Positions 53,028 through 62,211 of a DNA stretch of 64,000 bases are shown in pieces. A model generated the notes under the pieces. It was not told the DNA's origin. It ran no database searches and was given only the letters and a program-made list of their open reading frames with translations. Numbering within the stretch: the stretch's first letter is position 1; the number at the start of each line of letters is the position of its first letter. This DNA is from Halovibrio salipaludis (GTDB lineage: Bacteria; Pseudomonadota; Gammaproteobacteria; Pseudomonadales; Oleiphilaceae). Position numbers and translations under genes: made by a program. The stretch lies in contig NZ_NSKD01000002.1 in NCBI RefSeq assembly GCF_002286965.1, positions 558,001 through 622,000 of the forward strand, written 5' to 3'.

Positions 53028-55214
53028 TTATTGGCCTATGGACGACACAATCGTGACCTGCTTGTTCTCCGGTATCTCCTGGTAGGAAAGAACGTGCAGC
53101 CGTTCCACCCCGTACCGGACAAACCTTGCCAGCACCGGCCGCAGGGGAGCCGATACCAGCAGGATGGCGGGCTTGCCGACCGCCTCCTGTTTCTGGGCCG
53201 CATCCGAGAGTGAGCGCTGGAGCTTCTCGACCATGTTGGGCTCCAGGATCATGCCGATGTCATCGGCCGTGCCGGATTGCTGACCCTGCTGTACAGACTT
53301 AAGCAACATCTGTTCCAGTTGCGGATCCAGCGTGATCACCGGCACCTCGTTTTCATTGCCAACCAGCTTCTGCACGATCATGCGCTTGAGCGACTTGCGC
53401 GCCGCCGTGGTCAGAACGCTCGGGTCCTGACTGCGTGGCTGAACATTGACGATGGCCTCGGCGATACTGCGCATATCCCGGATTGGCACCTCCTCCAGCA
53501 GCAGGTTCTGCAGCACCTTGAGCAGCAGGCTGATGGAGACGGTGTTGGGCACCAGTTCCTCGGCCAGCTTCGGAGAAGCCTTCTCGAGCTGATCCAGCCA
53601 CTTCTGGACCTCTTCGTGGCCCAGCAGCTCATGGGCATGCTCCTGCAGCACCTGGTTCAGGTGGGTTGCGACCACGGTGGAAGCATCCACAACGGTGTAA
53701 CCAAGCGTCTGCGCCTGATCGCGCTGGGCGGGCTCAATCCAGGTGGCGTCCAGGCCGAACGCCGGATCCTTGCCGGCAATCCCCTCGACCTTGCCGAACA
53801 CCTGGCCGGGGTCGATGGCCAGCTCCCGGTCCGGGTGGATCTCGGCCTCCGCCAGCGTCACACCCATCAGGGTGATGCGATAGACATTGGGCATCAGATC
53901 CAGGTTGTCGCGGATGTGCACCGAGGGCATGAGAAAGCCCAGATCCTGGGAAAGCTTCTTGCGCACGCCCTTGATCCGCGCCAGCAGCTGACCACCCTGG
54001 TTCTTGTCCACCAGCGGAATCAGCCGGTAGCCCACCTCAAGGCCAACAATGTCCACGCTGACCACATCCTCCCAGGCCAGCTCCTTGGTTTCCCCGGTTC
54101 CACCACCGGGCAGTGCCTGCTGCTGGTCCTCGGTGATGGTCCGCTGCTGGGCGCCGCCACCCTCGCCGCCGGCGGCCTGACGGGCCACCGGCGCGGCGCC
54201 GGCACCTTCCTCAACAACCTGCTGGCCGCGTTTCCAGATGAACCAGGCGACAGCCACCGCCATGCCCCCCAGGCCCATGAACGCCACCGTGGGCATGCCC
54301 GGGATCAGACTGAGCCCAATCAGGATGCCGCCGGCAATGCCGATGGCATTCGGAGAGGAGAACATCTGCTCGACGACCTGGGAGCTCATCTCCTGGGACT
54401 TGCCCACCCGCGTCACGATGATGGCGGCAGCGGCGGAGAGCAGCAGCGAGGGAATCTGGGCGACCAGGCCGTCACCAATGGTCAGCAGCGCGTAGTTCTC
54501 AACCGCCTGACCGAAAACCAGCCCGTGCTGGAACATGCCGATGCTGACGCCACCGACGATGTTGATGAACAGGATCAGAAGACCGGCAATGGCGTCGCCA
54601 CGCACAAACTTGGACGCGCCGTCCATGGAACCGTAGAAATCCGCCTCACCGGCCACCTCGGCCCGGCGGTCCCGGGCTTCGTCCTGGCTGATCAGGCCGG
54701 CGTTGAGGTCGGCGTCGATGGCCATCTGTTTGCCGGGCATGGCGTCCAGGGTGAAGCGGGCGCTGACCTCGGAGACCCGGCCGGCGCCCTTGGTCACCAC
54801 AATGAAGTTGATGATCATCAGGATGGCGAACACCACCAGGCCCACGGCGTAGTTGCCGCCGATCAGCACTTCACCGAAGGATTCGATGACCTTGCCCGCG
54901 GCTGCACCGCCCTCGTGCCCGTGCAGCAGCACGATCCGGGTGGAGGCCACGTTCAGCGCCAGCCGCAGCAGTGTGGCGACCAGCAGCACCGTTGGGAAGG
55001 CCGCGAAATCCATGGGCCGCATGGCGTAGATCGCCACCAGGATGATCACCAGCGACAGGGCGATATTGAAGGTGAAGGCCACGTCCAGCAGGAAGACCGG
55101 AATGGGCAGGGTCATCATGCCCAGAAGCACCATGAGCATGAACGGGATCGCGACGTTCCCGTCCAGAATGCCCTTCAGGCCCCTGAGTTGGTCGATTGCC
55201 ACCGCCCGATCCAT
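53028..55214 (-). CDS. flhA: Flagellar export gate protein FlhA
   Basis: The largest membrane component of the flagellar type III export gate, forming a nonameric ring. It has 728 residues: eight membrane helices in the first about 330, the conserved FHIPEP-like loop region (GAGRVSEVSARFTLDAMPGKQMAIDADLNAGLI), and a large cytoplasmic domain. A Gly/Ala/Gln-rich linker (about 335-375) is longer than usual. A sigma-54 element stands 81-96 bases upstream. GGAGG precedes the ATG. Confidence 0.97.
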   Translation of the reverse strand: MDRAVAIDQLRGLKGILDGNVAIPFMLMVLLGMMTLPIPVFLLDVAFTFNIALSLVIILVAIYAMRPMDFAAFPTVLLVATLLRLALNVASTRIVLLHGHEGGAAAGKVIESFGEVLIGGNYAVGLVVFAILMIINFIVVTKGAGRVSEVSARFTLDAMPGKQMAIDADLNAGLISQDEARDRRAEVAGEADFYGSMDGASKFVRGDAIAGLLILFINIVGGVSIGMFQHGLVFGQAVENYALLTIGDGLVAQIPSLLLSAAAAIIVTRVGKSQEMSSQVVEQMFSSPNAIGIAGGILIGLSLIPGMPTVAFMGLGGMAVAVAWFIWKRGQQVVEEGAGAAPVARQAAGGEGGGAQQRTITEDQQQALPGGGTGETKELAWEDVVSVDIVGLEVGYRLIPLVDKNQGGQLLARIKGVRKKLSQDLGFLMPSVHIRDNLDLMPNVYRITLMGVTLAEAEIHPDRELAIDPGQVFGKVEGIAGKDPAFGLDATWIEPAQRDQAQTLGYTVVDASTVVATHLNQVLQEHAHELLGHEEVQKWLDQLEKASPKLAEELVPNTVSISLLLKVLQNLLLEEVPIRDMRSIAEAIVNVQPRSQDPSVLTTAARKSLKRMIVQKLVGNENEVPVITLDPQLEQMLLKSVQQGQQSGTADDIGMILEPNMVEKLQRSLSDAAQKQEAVGKPAILLVSAPLRPVLARFVRYGVERLHVLSYQEIPENKQVTIVSSIGQ

Positions 55215-55251
55215 GACCGTCCGGTACCTCCAAGCACTGATGAATGATCAG

Positions 55252-55271
55252 GGCGCCGTTTTTCTGGCGCC
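55252..55271. repeat. Inverted repeat in the flhA leader
   Basis: GGCGCC (55252-55257) and GGCGCC (55266-55271) around an 8-base loop in the transcript leader between the sigma-54 element and flhA. It is not followed by a U-run. Role unknown. Confidence 0.4.
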
Positions 55272-55294
55272 AAACCGGGTTACAGAATGGTTAG

Positions 55295-55310
55295 TGCAAG
55301 CGCCATACCA
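55295..55310 (-). promoter_or_regulatory. Sigma-54 promoter of flhA
   Basis: On the minus strand TGGTATGGCGCTTGCA keeps GG and GC with exactly 10 bases between them and the TTGCA end of the consensus TGGCACG-N4-TTGCA. It is in the flhB-flhA gap (55215-55316), correctly oriented, and flhA is RpoN-dependent in Pseudomonas. Confidence 0.75.
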
Positions 55311-55316
55311 CATCGG

Positions 55317-56456
55317 TCATTCATCGCGTTTGAGGTCATCGGGAATCGGCAGTTTCGGCATGACCGGTTTCTTACCACCATTGCGACGGTACTGGCGGAG
55401 CTGGAAGAGGTAGGCCAGAACCTGGGCCACGGCCATGTAGAGGCCTTCGGGAATGTTATCGCCAATCTCCGTATTGTGGTAAACGGCCCGCGCCAGCGGC
55501 GGTGTGCGCAGCACATCCACCCGGTGTTCCCGCGCGATCTCCATGATCTTGGTGGCGATCTCGTCCGCCCCCTTGGCCACGACCACTGGCGCCGCCATGC
55601 TCTTGCCGTCGTACTTCAGGGCCACGGCGTAGTGTTCCGGGTTGGTGATCACCACGTCCGCGCTCGGCACATCCTCCATCATGCGCCGCTGGGTCATCTC
55701 CTGCTGCAGCTGGCGGACCTTCTGCTTGACCTCGGGTTTGCCCTCGGTCTCCTTGAATTCGTCCTTCACCTCCTGTTTGGACATGCGCATCTTCTTCTGG
55801 TGGTCGTGGATCTGGAAGGGCACGTCAATCACGGCGATGATGATGGTCGAGCAGGACAGCAGAAAGAAGCTCCATGCCAGCGTCCAGAGCGTGTGCTCGG
55901 TGGCGCGGTTCGGGGATTCGCTGGAGATGGCGAGCAGGTCCTCCGTGCGGAGGTCCAGGATCGCCACGGCAATGAGAATCACCAGCGAGACCTTGGCCAC
56001 ACTCTTGCCCAGCTCCACCAGGGAGCGGATGCCGAACATCCGCCCCAGCCCCTTGATCGGGCTCATGCGGCTGAGCTGCGGCGCCACCGCCTTGCCGGAG
56101 AGAAGAAAGCCACTGAGCATGATCGGGCCCAGAAAGGCGGCAACGCCCAGGGCGAGGAGCAGCGGCGTGAGTGCGACCGCGGCGGTGGTGGCGGACTGCC
56201 CCAGGTGCTGGAGCATCTGGGAGGTGTCAAAAATCTGACCCCGCTCCAGCGCGAAATTGAACTCGAACATCTGCTTGAGTTCCCCGCCGATGGCACCACC
56301 GAACAGCAGCAGCCCGGTGGCCCCGGCCATCAGAACCAGTGCGGTGCCCAGGTCCTTGGACTGGGGAACCTGCCCTTCTTCCCGGGCTTTCTCAAGCCGC
56401 CTGGGCGTCGGGTCTTCCGTTTTTTCCTGGCTGTCGTCGCCACCACCTTCCGCCAT
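55317..56456 (-). CDS. flhB: Flagellar export switch protein FlhB
   Basis: Controls the change from rod/hook to filament export. The 379-residue protein has four membrane helices (about 36-58, 88-118, 142-168, 188-210), a linker, and the cytoplasmic domain with the autocleavage motif NPEH (272-275), where most FlhB have NPTH; Asn and Pro are kept. The rest (YAVALKYDGKSMAAPVVVAKGADEIA) is canonical. It is 15 bases after fliR and is the last gene of the fliL operon before the flhA promoter. Confidence 0.95.
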   Translation of the reverse strand: MAEGGGDDSQEKTEDPTPRRLEKAREEGQVPQSKDLGTALVLMAGATGLLLFGGAIGGELKQMFEFNFALERGQIFDTSQMLQHLGQSATTAAVALTPLLLALGVAAFLGPIMLSGFLLSGKAVAPQLSRMSPIKGLGRMFGIRSLVELGKSVAKVSLVILIAVAILDLRTEDLLAISSESPNRATEHTLWTLAWSFFLLSCSTIIIAVIDVPFQIHDHQKKMRMSKQEVKDEFKETEGKPEVKQKVRQLQQEMTQRRMMEDVPSADVVITNPEHYAVALKYDGKSMAAPVVVAKGADEIATKIMEIAREHRVDVLRTPPLARAVYHNTEIGDNIPEGLYMAVAQVLAYLFQLRQYRRNGGKKPVMPKLPIPDDLKRDE

Positions 56457-56471
56457 GGCGTGCCCTCCGGA

Positions 56472-57251
56472 TCAGGTCTGCTGCATCTCACGCAGGAAGA
56501 TGAATGTCTCGCGGCTGAATTCCTGGAAATGCGGGGCCAGATCCCGCACCAGGACCCAGTTGGCAAAGAGCCCGAACAGCAGCGCGATCGGGAAGCCGAT
56601 GGCGAAGATGTTCATCTGGGGTGCCGCACGTGTCATCACGCCGAACGAGATATAGACGATCAGCACTGCTGCCATCGCCGGCAGTGCCAGCAGCATGGCG
56701 CTGGCGAACAGCCAGGTCATGCGATGGGCGAGCTGGCGGAAGGACTCGATGGCCAGGCCGTCCGTTGCGATGGGTATGGTGTTGAAACTCTCGACCAGCA
56801 CATCAAACAGCACCAGGTGCCCGTTCATCGCCAGGAAAAGCAGTGTGATGCCGTTGAGATAGAACTGGGAGAGCACCGGCACGTTCACGCCATTGGCGGG
56901 GTCCACCATGGAAGCGAACCCCAAACCCATCTGCATCGCGATCATCTGGCCCGCGACCACAAACAGCTGAAACAGCATGTAGACCGCAAACCCCATGGCG
57001 CTGCCGATCAGCACCTGCTGGATCGAGATCACCGCCATTTCCGGAGAAATGGAATCAAGGACCGGTACGTCCCCCAGCATGGGCATCACCAGAATGGTCA
57101 TGACGATCGCGAGCCCGACCCGGATGCGGGCGGTGACCAGCTGGGTCCCGAAGATGGGGATCACCATCAGGAAGCTTCCAATGCGGAACAGCGGCCAGAG
57201 AAACTGCCCCAGCCACTGCCCGATTGCATCCGGTCCCAGTTCTATCGGCAT
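56472..57251 (-). CDS. fliR: Flagellar export gate protein FliR
   Basis: A membrane component (259 residues, about six hydrophobic segments) of the FliPQR export channel. The segments PIFGTQLVTARIRVGLAIVMTILVMP and MGLGFASMVDPANGVNVPVLSQF match FliR. It lies 4 bases after fliQ and 15 bases before flhB. Confidence 0.95.
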   Translation of the reverse strand: MPIELGPDAIGQWLGQFLWPLFRIGSFLMVIPIFGTQLVTARIRVGLAIVMTILVMPMLGDVPVLDSISPEMAVISIQQVLIGSAMGFAVYMLFQLFVVAGQMIAMQMGLGFASMVDPANGVNVPVLSQFYLNGITLLFLAMNGHLVLFDVLVESFNTIPIATDGLAIESFRQLAHRMTWLFASAMLLALPAMAAVLIVYISFGVMTRAAPQMNIFAIGFPIALLFGLFANWVLVRDLAPHFQEFSRETFIFLREMQQT

Positions 57252-57255
57252 GGCC

Positions 57256-57525
57256 CTACCCGATCATGTTCGGAATGTTCTTGATCAACTCATTGGTGTG
57301 ATCAAGTAACAGGGTCAGCAGCCAGGGCCCCCACACGATCAGCACCAGCAGGGTCACGATCAGCCGCGGCAGGAAACTCAGGGTCTGCTCGTTGATCTGG
57401 GTCGCGGCCTGGAAGGTGGACACGACCAGCCCCACCAGCAGGCCGGGGCCAATAATGGCCAGTGCCATGGTCACGATCAGCCAGAGGGCATCCCGCATCA
57501 GTTCTATAACCAGTTCCGGTGTCAT
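57256..57525 (-). CDS. fliQ: Flagellar export gate protein FliQ
   Basis: A small two-helix channel protein (89 residues, helices about 15-38 and 52-75). LVGLVVSTFQAATQINEQTLSFLPR is the family signature. It lies between fliP (13 bases) and fliR (4 bases). Confidence 0.96.
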   Translation of the reverse strand: MTPELVIELMRDALWLIVTMALAIIGPGLLVGLVVSTFQAATQINEQTLSFLPRLIVTLLVLIVWGPWLLTLLLDHTNELIKNIPNMIG

Positions 57526-57538
57526 CAGCGCCTCCCCT

Positions 57539-58291
57539 CTATAGCCCGTAGCTGGCCGCCAGCGTGCCCATCACCATGGCCCACCCGTCCACCAGCACGA
57601 ACAGCATGATCTTGAACGGCAGCGAAATGATGATCGGCGAGAGCATCATCATGCCCATGGCCATGAGCACGCTCGCGACCACCATGTCGATGATCAGGAA
57701 GGGAATGAACAGCATGAACCCGATCTGGAACGCGGTCTTGAGCTCACTGGTCACGAAGGCCGGCATCAGGATCCAGAAGGAGACGTCCTCGGGCCCTTCG
57801 TAGCTGTCCTCCTCCCCCGCGATCCGGACGAACATATTCAGGTCCGTCTTCCGGGTCTGGCCGATCATGAACTCACGGAAGGGCTGGCTGGCGCTCTCAA
57901 CCGCCTCGATCGCGGCCATGTCCCCACTGAGATAGGGCTGCAGCGCCTCCTGATTGGCGCGCTCGAAAACCGGCGACATGATGAAGATCGAGAGAAAGAG
58001 CGCGAGCCCGATCAGGATCTGGTTGGAGGGGGTCTGCTGGAGCCCGATGGCCTGGCGCAGAATGGCGAAGGTGACAATGATGCGGGTGAACGACGTCATC
58101 ATCATCAGCGCCGCCGGCAGAAAGCTCAGCGCCGTCATCAGCGCCACGATCTGCAGGGTTACGGAGTACTGCTGTTCGCCGTCCTCGGTGGTGGTGAGCG
58201 AGAGCGCCGGGATGCCCTCAGGCGCGGCCTGAGCCAGTAAGGGGGCGAACAGCAGCAGTGCCCCCGTTATCCAGGCGTACCTCGATGTCAT
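57539..58291 (-). CDS. fliP: Flagellar export gate protein FliP
   Basis: A channel component (250 residues) with a cleavable signal peptide (about 1-22) and four membrane segments. Signatures include [34 protein letters not shown] and the C-terminal [21 protein letters not shown]. It lies 11 bases after fliO. Confidence 0.96.
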   Translation of the reverse strand: MTSRYAWITGALLLFAPLLAQAAPEGIPALSLTTTEDGEQQYSVTLQIVALMTALSFLPAALMMMTSFTRIIVTFAILRQAIGLQQTPSNQILIGLALFLSIFIMSPVFERANQEALQPYLSGDMAAIEAVESASQPFREFMIGQTRKTDLNMFVRIAGEEDSYEGPEDVSFWILMPAFVTSELKTAFQIGFMLFIPFLIIDMVVASVLMAMGMMMLSPIIISLPFKIMLFVLVDGWAMVMGTLAASYGL

Positions 58292-58302
58292 GGATGATCC
58301 CC

Positions 58303-58770
58303 CTACACGTCATTGGAACCTCCCGTTGCGCCGCGCCCCATCACCTGCTGGAGCTTACGGGCGAAGTCACCACTGGCCGCGGATTGCGACCCGGTGACAA
58401 CGGGTTCATCAAAGACATGCAGGGTTCGTACCGATTGTGGCGTAATGCCTATAAGTATCTGTTTATCGCCAACTTCAACAAGCGCCACACGCTCTTTCTG
58501 GCCGACGGACAGGACCGCGACCACCTTCAGCGCCTGAGTATTGACGCCGCCCAGCCCCTGGACGCGACGGGCGATCCAGCCGCTGAAGAGAATGAACGCA
58601 AGCACCACGATCAACCCGGCCCCCAGGGTGAGCGCGGTGGTCATGGTGTCCGGCGTGCTGGCGCCGATGCCACCACCGTTCTCCTGCTGGGCCTCCTGGG
58701 CCGAAACCAGCAGTGGCATCAGACCAGGCGGCACCAGTGCCCAGCGACCGGGAACAGGGATGCCCTTCAT
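58303..58770 (-). CDS. fliO: Flagellar assembly protein FliO
   Basis: Assists assembly of the FliP ring. The 155-residue protein has an N-terminal signal-like segment, a membrane helix (about 46-66) and a short C-terminal cytoplasmic domain ([29 protein letters not shown]) typical of FliO. The start overlaps the fliN stop by 4 bases (ATGA). Confidence 0.92.
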   Translation of the reverse strand: MKGIPVPGRWALVPPGLMPLLVSAQEAQQENGGGIGASTPDTMTTALTLGAGLIVVLAFILFSGWIARRVQGLGGVNTQALKVVAVLSVGQKERVALVEVGDKQILIGITPQSVRTLHVFDEPVVTGSQSAASGDFARKLQQVMGRGATGGSNDV

Positions 58771-59288
58771 TTGGACAGCTTGCGGATGCGTTCGGAGGGG
58801 CTGATCACATCCGTGAGGCGGATACCGAACTTCTCGTTCACCATCACCACCTCACCATGGGCGATCAGCATGCCGTTGACCAGCACATCCAACGGCTCCC
58901 CGGCCAGCCGGTCCAGCTCGATCACCGAGCCCTGGTTGAGCTGGAGAAGATTTCGGATCGGGATGCTGGTATTACCCACTTCCATGGAGATGGTCACCGG
59001 AATATCCAGGATCACATCCAGATCCGGGTGCTGCTCCCCACCGGGCTCGGGTTCATGGGTAAAGTCCTGCATGGGCGCCTGACGCACATCCTCTCCGCGG
59101 CCACTGGCACCGCCCTCGTCACTGCCACCGGCTTCCGCCATGGCGGCCGCCCACTCATCGCCCCGGTCATCCTCACCGCCTGCGGCCTCGCCTTCACCGG
59201 CGTCACCCATGGCCTGCTCCCATTCGGCGGCGAGCTTCTCATCCTCGGTCATTTCCTCGCCGTTGCCGTTGTGTTCGTCTTCAGCCAT
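58767..59288 (-). CDS. fliN: Flagellar switch protein FliN
   Basis: A C-ring component of 173 residues. The N-terminal about 90 residues are an acidic Glu/Ala/Gly-rich extension, longer than in E. coli FliN (137 residues); the C-terminal SpoA domain (LDIPVTISMEVGNTSIPIRNLLQLNQGSVIELDRLAGEP) is standard. It overlaps the fliM stop by 8 bases. Confidence 0.95.
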   Translation of the reverse strand: MAEDEHNGNGEEMTEDEKLAAEWEQAMGDAGEGEAAGGEDDRGDEWAAAMAEAGGSDEGGASGRGEDVRQAPMQDFTHEPEPGGEQHPDLDVILDIPVTISMEVGNTSIPIRNLLQLNQGSVIELDRLAGEPLDVLVNGMLIAHGEVVMVNEKFGIRLTDVISPSERIRKLSK

Positions 59289-60279
59289 TGTCCTGAACCT
59301 TCAGCTTGTTGGTGGTCTCGGGCCGTTTGATCTGTTCCGTGACCCGCAGCGCCAAATTGCCGTCACGGGTGCCCAGATTCCCCTTGTAGATGGGAATACC
59401 GTTGGCGGTCATAGTGGCGTCCTCGGGCATGTCGATGGGGATGATATCCCCCGCCTCGAACTGCGCGACCTCACGCAGGGAAATCTGGCGCTCGGCCACG
59501 GTCACGTTCACCGGCACCTCGACTTCCTTGATGTCCTCCTGCAGGGCGTTGACCCAGCGTTCATCAACCTCGTCCACATCACTCTGAACGCCGGCGTCCA
59601 GAAGCTCACGAATGGGCTCGACCATTGAATACGGAATGGCGATATCCATCTCGCCACCGCCGCCATCCAGCTCGATCTGGAAGGTGCTGACAATCACCAC
59701 CTCACTGGGGCTGACGATGTTCGCCATGGAGGGGTTCACCTCCGACGACAGGTACTCGAAGTCCACCTTGAACACCGCGCTCCAGGCTTCCTTCATGTCC
59801 TGGAATACCTGCTCCAGCACCATCTGCACAATGCGTGTCTCGGTGGGCGTGAACTCCCTGCCCTCGATCTTGGCGTGGCGCCCTTCACCGCCGAAGAAGT
59901 TGTCCACCAGCTTGAACACCAGTTTGGCGTCCATGATGTAGAGCGCCGTCCCGCGCAGGGGGCGCATCTTGACCAGGTTGAGGCTCGTGGGCACGAACAG
60001 GGTGTGGATGTATTCCCCGAACTTCATGATCTGGATGCCGGCGGCCGCCACATCCGCATTGCGCCGCAGAAGATTGAACAGACTGATCCGGGTGTAGCGC
60101 GCAAACCGTTCGTTGATCATCTCCAGGGTCGGCATGCGACCGCGGACGATGCGGTCCTGGGTCGCCAGATCAAAGGTCTTGGCTTCCCCCGTATCCTCTT
60201 CGTCATCGGTGTCCACGTCGCCGTCGTCAACACCGTGGAGCAGCGCGTCGATTTCATCCTGCGACAGCAGATCCTGCAT
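59281..60279 (-). CDS. fliM: Flagellar switch protein FliM
   Basis: The C-ring protein that receives CheY~P. The 332-residue protein begins with the CheY-docking helix LLSQDEIDALLHG (about 4-16), then an acidic linker, the middle CheC-like domain (about 50-230) and the C-terminal SpoA domain. GGGGA lies 7 bases before the ATG. 33 bases separate it from fliL. Confidence 0.97.
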   Translation of the reverse strand: MQDLLSQDEIDALLHGVDDGDVDTDDEEDTGEAKTFDLATQDRIVRGRMPTLEMINERFARYTRISLFNLLRRNADVAAAGIQIMKFGEYIHTLFVPTSLNLVKMRPLRGTALYIMDAKLVFKLVDNFFGGEGRHAKIEGREFTPTETRIVQMVLEQVFQDMKEAWSAVFKVDFEYLSSEVNPSMANIVSPSEVVIVSTFQIELDGGGGEMDIAIPYSMVEPIRELLDAGVQSDVDEVDERWVNALQEDIKEVEVPVNVTVAERQISLREVAQFEAGDIIPIDMPEDATMTANGIPIYKGNLGTRDGNLALRVTEQIKRPETTNKLKVQDNG

Positions 60280-60312
60280 GATTATTCCCCAGCCCGGGTC
60301 CGTATCCCCGGG

Positions 60313-60786
60313 TCACTGCATGACAAAGTTGGTGAACAGTACCCGCTCGATCGAGGACGCGTTCTCAGCCTCAAGCACCCCGTTCACGGCATCGCGCATA
60401 TCCTCGAGCAGTGCCTGCTTGCCCTCGCGGGTCCGGAGCTGTTCGAAGGACTGCTCCTGCAGCAGCCCCCTGAGCCGGCTGCGTACGGTCGCGCGATGGC
60501 GTTCAAGCGCGTCCGATACATCCTCCCCACGCATGACAAACGCCAGGTGCAGCTGCAGATAACGCTGCTGATTCCCGCTGACCGACACCACCAGCGGATC
60601 CTCAAGCTCAAAATAGCTGGCCGGCGTATGGACTTCTTCCTGCTCCTGCTCACCGTTGGCGCCCCCGAAGCTGGATTCACCCAGAAACCAGAGGGTACCG
60701 GCTACCGACACACCAACCGCCAGAATCACAGCCAGAACTGCGATGATAATGGTTTTGAGCTTGCCGCCTTTACCGTTCCCGGCCAT
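60313..60786 (-). CDS. fliL: Flagellar basal body protein FliL
   Basis: A single-pass inner-membrane protein (157 residues, helix about 11-33) that surrounds the stator and supports its activity. The periplasmic domain shows YFELEDPLVVSVSGNQQRYLQLHLAFVMRG and the typical C-terminal VLFTNFVMQ. It is the first gene after a sigma-54 element and heads the fliLMNOPQR-flhB operon. Confidence 0.95.
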   Translation of the reverse strand: MAGNGKGGKLKTIIIAVLAVILAVGVSVAGTLWFLGESSFGGANGEQEQEEVHTPASYFELEDPLVVSVSGNQQRYLQLHLAFVMRGEDVSDALERHRATVRSRLRGLLQEQSFEQLRTREGKQALLEDMRDAVNGVLEAENASSIERVLFTNFVMQ

Positions 60787-60811
60787 GCCGTAATCCCGTC
60801 GCTCAGTGACA

Positions 60812-60827
60812 GCTGCCCAGGGGCAGC
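60812..60827. repeat. Inverted repeat overlapping the fliL transcription start region
   Basis: GCTGCCC and GGGCAGC in close apposition (AG between). It lies just downstream of the sigma-54 -12 element and could form a short leader hairpin or be fortuitous. Confidence 0.35.
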
Positions 60828-60840
60828 AATTCGTGTGCCA
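60825..60840 (-). promoter_or_regulatory. Sigma-54 promoter of fliL
   Basis: On the minus strand TGGCACACGAATTGCT matches TGGCAC-N5-TTGC with GG and GC exactly 10 bases apart; it is the best of the three such sites here. It lies in the 95-base fliK-fliL gap, about 40 bases before the fliL ATG. Confidence 0.88.
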
Positions 60841-60881
60841 TCAATATAGTTGACCGGGTCGGGTCAGGGCCAGCCCCGGTC

Positions 60882-62126
60882 TCACGCATAGGTATCAATG
60901 CCGTCGTCGAGGGTGATGGTGGACTCACCGGTGACAACATTCTCATCCGTGCCGCTGGCCGGACCGGAGCCGTCGCCCTCACCGGACTCCCTTTCCGTGG
61001 CTTCTTCACCGTCACCCCCTGCGGCCTCGCCGGAGACATCAAAGTCGGCCAGATTAAGCCCTTCCTGTTCAAGCATGTCCCGGAGCCGGCTGCTGTTGAG
61101 TTCCAGCATCTCCCGTACCTGGGCGTTCTGGGCATTGACGGTCACCTGGGCCTGATCGTTCTGGACCGAGACCCGGACCTCGATCGGCCCCATGTCCGGC
61201 GGATTCAGCTGGATATCCGCGGACTGGATGCTGCGCCCGGCCAGCCAGGCGATTTTGCCGGCAACCTGCTCACTCCACTGCTTCTGGTTCTGCACCGGGG
61301 TTTCCACGGTTGTGGTGTATTGCCGCAGGGTGGCATCACGGGCCGCCTCGGCACGGGTAAAGGTCTGCTGGGTCAGCCCCGCCGTCTCACTGCCGCGGCT
61401 CCCTGACTCCTGGCCACCACTGTTCTCCACGGCCACCAGGCGCAGCCCCTCAAAACGCAGATCGGTGCTGCCGGACTCAGGGCCCTGCGTATTCTGGCCG
61501 TTCAGTGCCATGCCGGACAGCAGGTTCTGCAGGAAATTGCTGGTGCTGTTGCGGGGACTGCCATCACCGGAGCCGGGTGCACCGGTCCCCTGCCCCAGGA
61601 GCTCACCCAGCGGCAACCCATTGCCTCCCCCATTGCCCGGAGCATTGCCCCCGCCTTTGGCCTGGTTACCGCCCTGCAGACCATTGACCCCGGCCAGCGC
61701 CGCCAGAATGCCCTGCTGCTCGCCGCTGGTCAGATTCTCAAGCTGTTGCAGCCAATCCGCCTCCCCCCCGGAATCGGGGCTGACGTCCAGTTCGCCCGAG
61801 AACAGCGCCTGCAGCGCTTCCAGGCCACTGCCCTCCTGATTCTCCAGAAGGCTCGACAGCTTCTCCAGGGGAATCCCTTCCCCTTCGCGGCCCTCAAGTG
61901 CCAGGCGCAGGTCGCCACCGTCGCCCCTGACAATACGGCCCACAACATTGCCTTCCGCGTTGCGCAGCACGTCGCCGGGCTTCAGGCCCTCACTGCCGCC
62001 GCTGCCCATGAGGTCACGGTGGAGTTCGCCGAAGGCGGATGCGTCAGCACCCTTGCCATCGGCACCATTACCGGAGCGGCCGGAAACGGACGCGGTCTCG
62101 GGGGAGAGAATATCGGGCATTTGCAT
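60882..62126 (-). CDS. fliK: Flagellar hook-length control protein FliK
   Basis: The molecular ruler that stops hook growth and switches FlhB. The 414-residue protein is mostly low-complexity Gly/Asn/Glu/Ser sequence, with a C-terminal export-switch domain (about 285-375): LNPPDMGPIEVRVSVQNDQAQVTVNAQNAQVREMLE. A Gly/Glu/Ser-rich acidic tail follows. AGGAGG lies upstream of the ATG. A sigma-54 element stands 51-66 bases upstream. Its position before fliL is standard, so this is the main copy; a paralogue lies at 39138-40583. Confidence 0.93.
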   Translation of the reverse strand: MQMPDILSPETASVSGRSGNGADGKGADASAFGELHRDLMGSGGSEGLKPGDVLRNAEGNVVGRIVRGDGGDLRLALEGREGEGIPLEKLSSLLENQEGSGLEALQALFSGELDVSPDSGGEADWLQQLENLTSGEQQGILAALAGVNGLQGGNQAKGGGNAPGNGGGNGLPLGELLGQGTGAPGSGDGSPRNSTSNFLQNLLSGMALNGQNTQGPESGSTDLRFEGLRLVAVENSGGQESGSRGSETAGLTQQTFTRAEAARDATLRQYTTTVETPVQNQKQWSEQVAGKIAWLAGRSIQSADIQLNPPDMGPIEVRVSVQNDQAQVTVNAQNAQVREMLELNSSRLRDMLEQEGLNLADFDVSGEAAGGDGEEATERESGEGDGSGPASGTDENVVTGESTITLDDGIDTYA

Positions 62127-62176
62127 GGCAGAACCTTGCCTCCTGAATGGATCAGTTCAAGACTTAACGCCATGCA

Positions 62177-62192
62177 AGCAATTTGGAGGCCA
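62177..62192 (-). promoter_or_regulatory. Sigma-54 promoter of fliK
   Basis: On the minus strand TGGCCTCCAAATTGCT has the TGGC and TTGC boxes with GG and GC 10 bases apart. It is in the hptB-fliK gap (62127-62211), pointing at fliK. Confidence 0.82.
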
Positions 62193-62211
62193 GATTGGAA
62201 ATGCGGGGGTA

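Noticed and set aside
53277-55247. Long open frame (656 codons) antisense to flhA
   Set aside because: His/Gln/Gly-rich shadow translation with no domain; flhA on the other strand is unmistakable.
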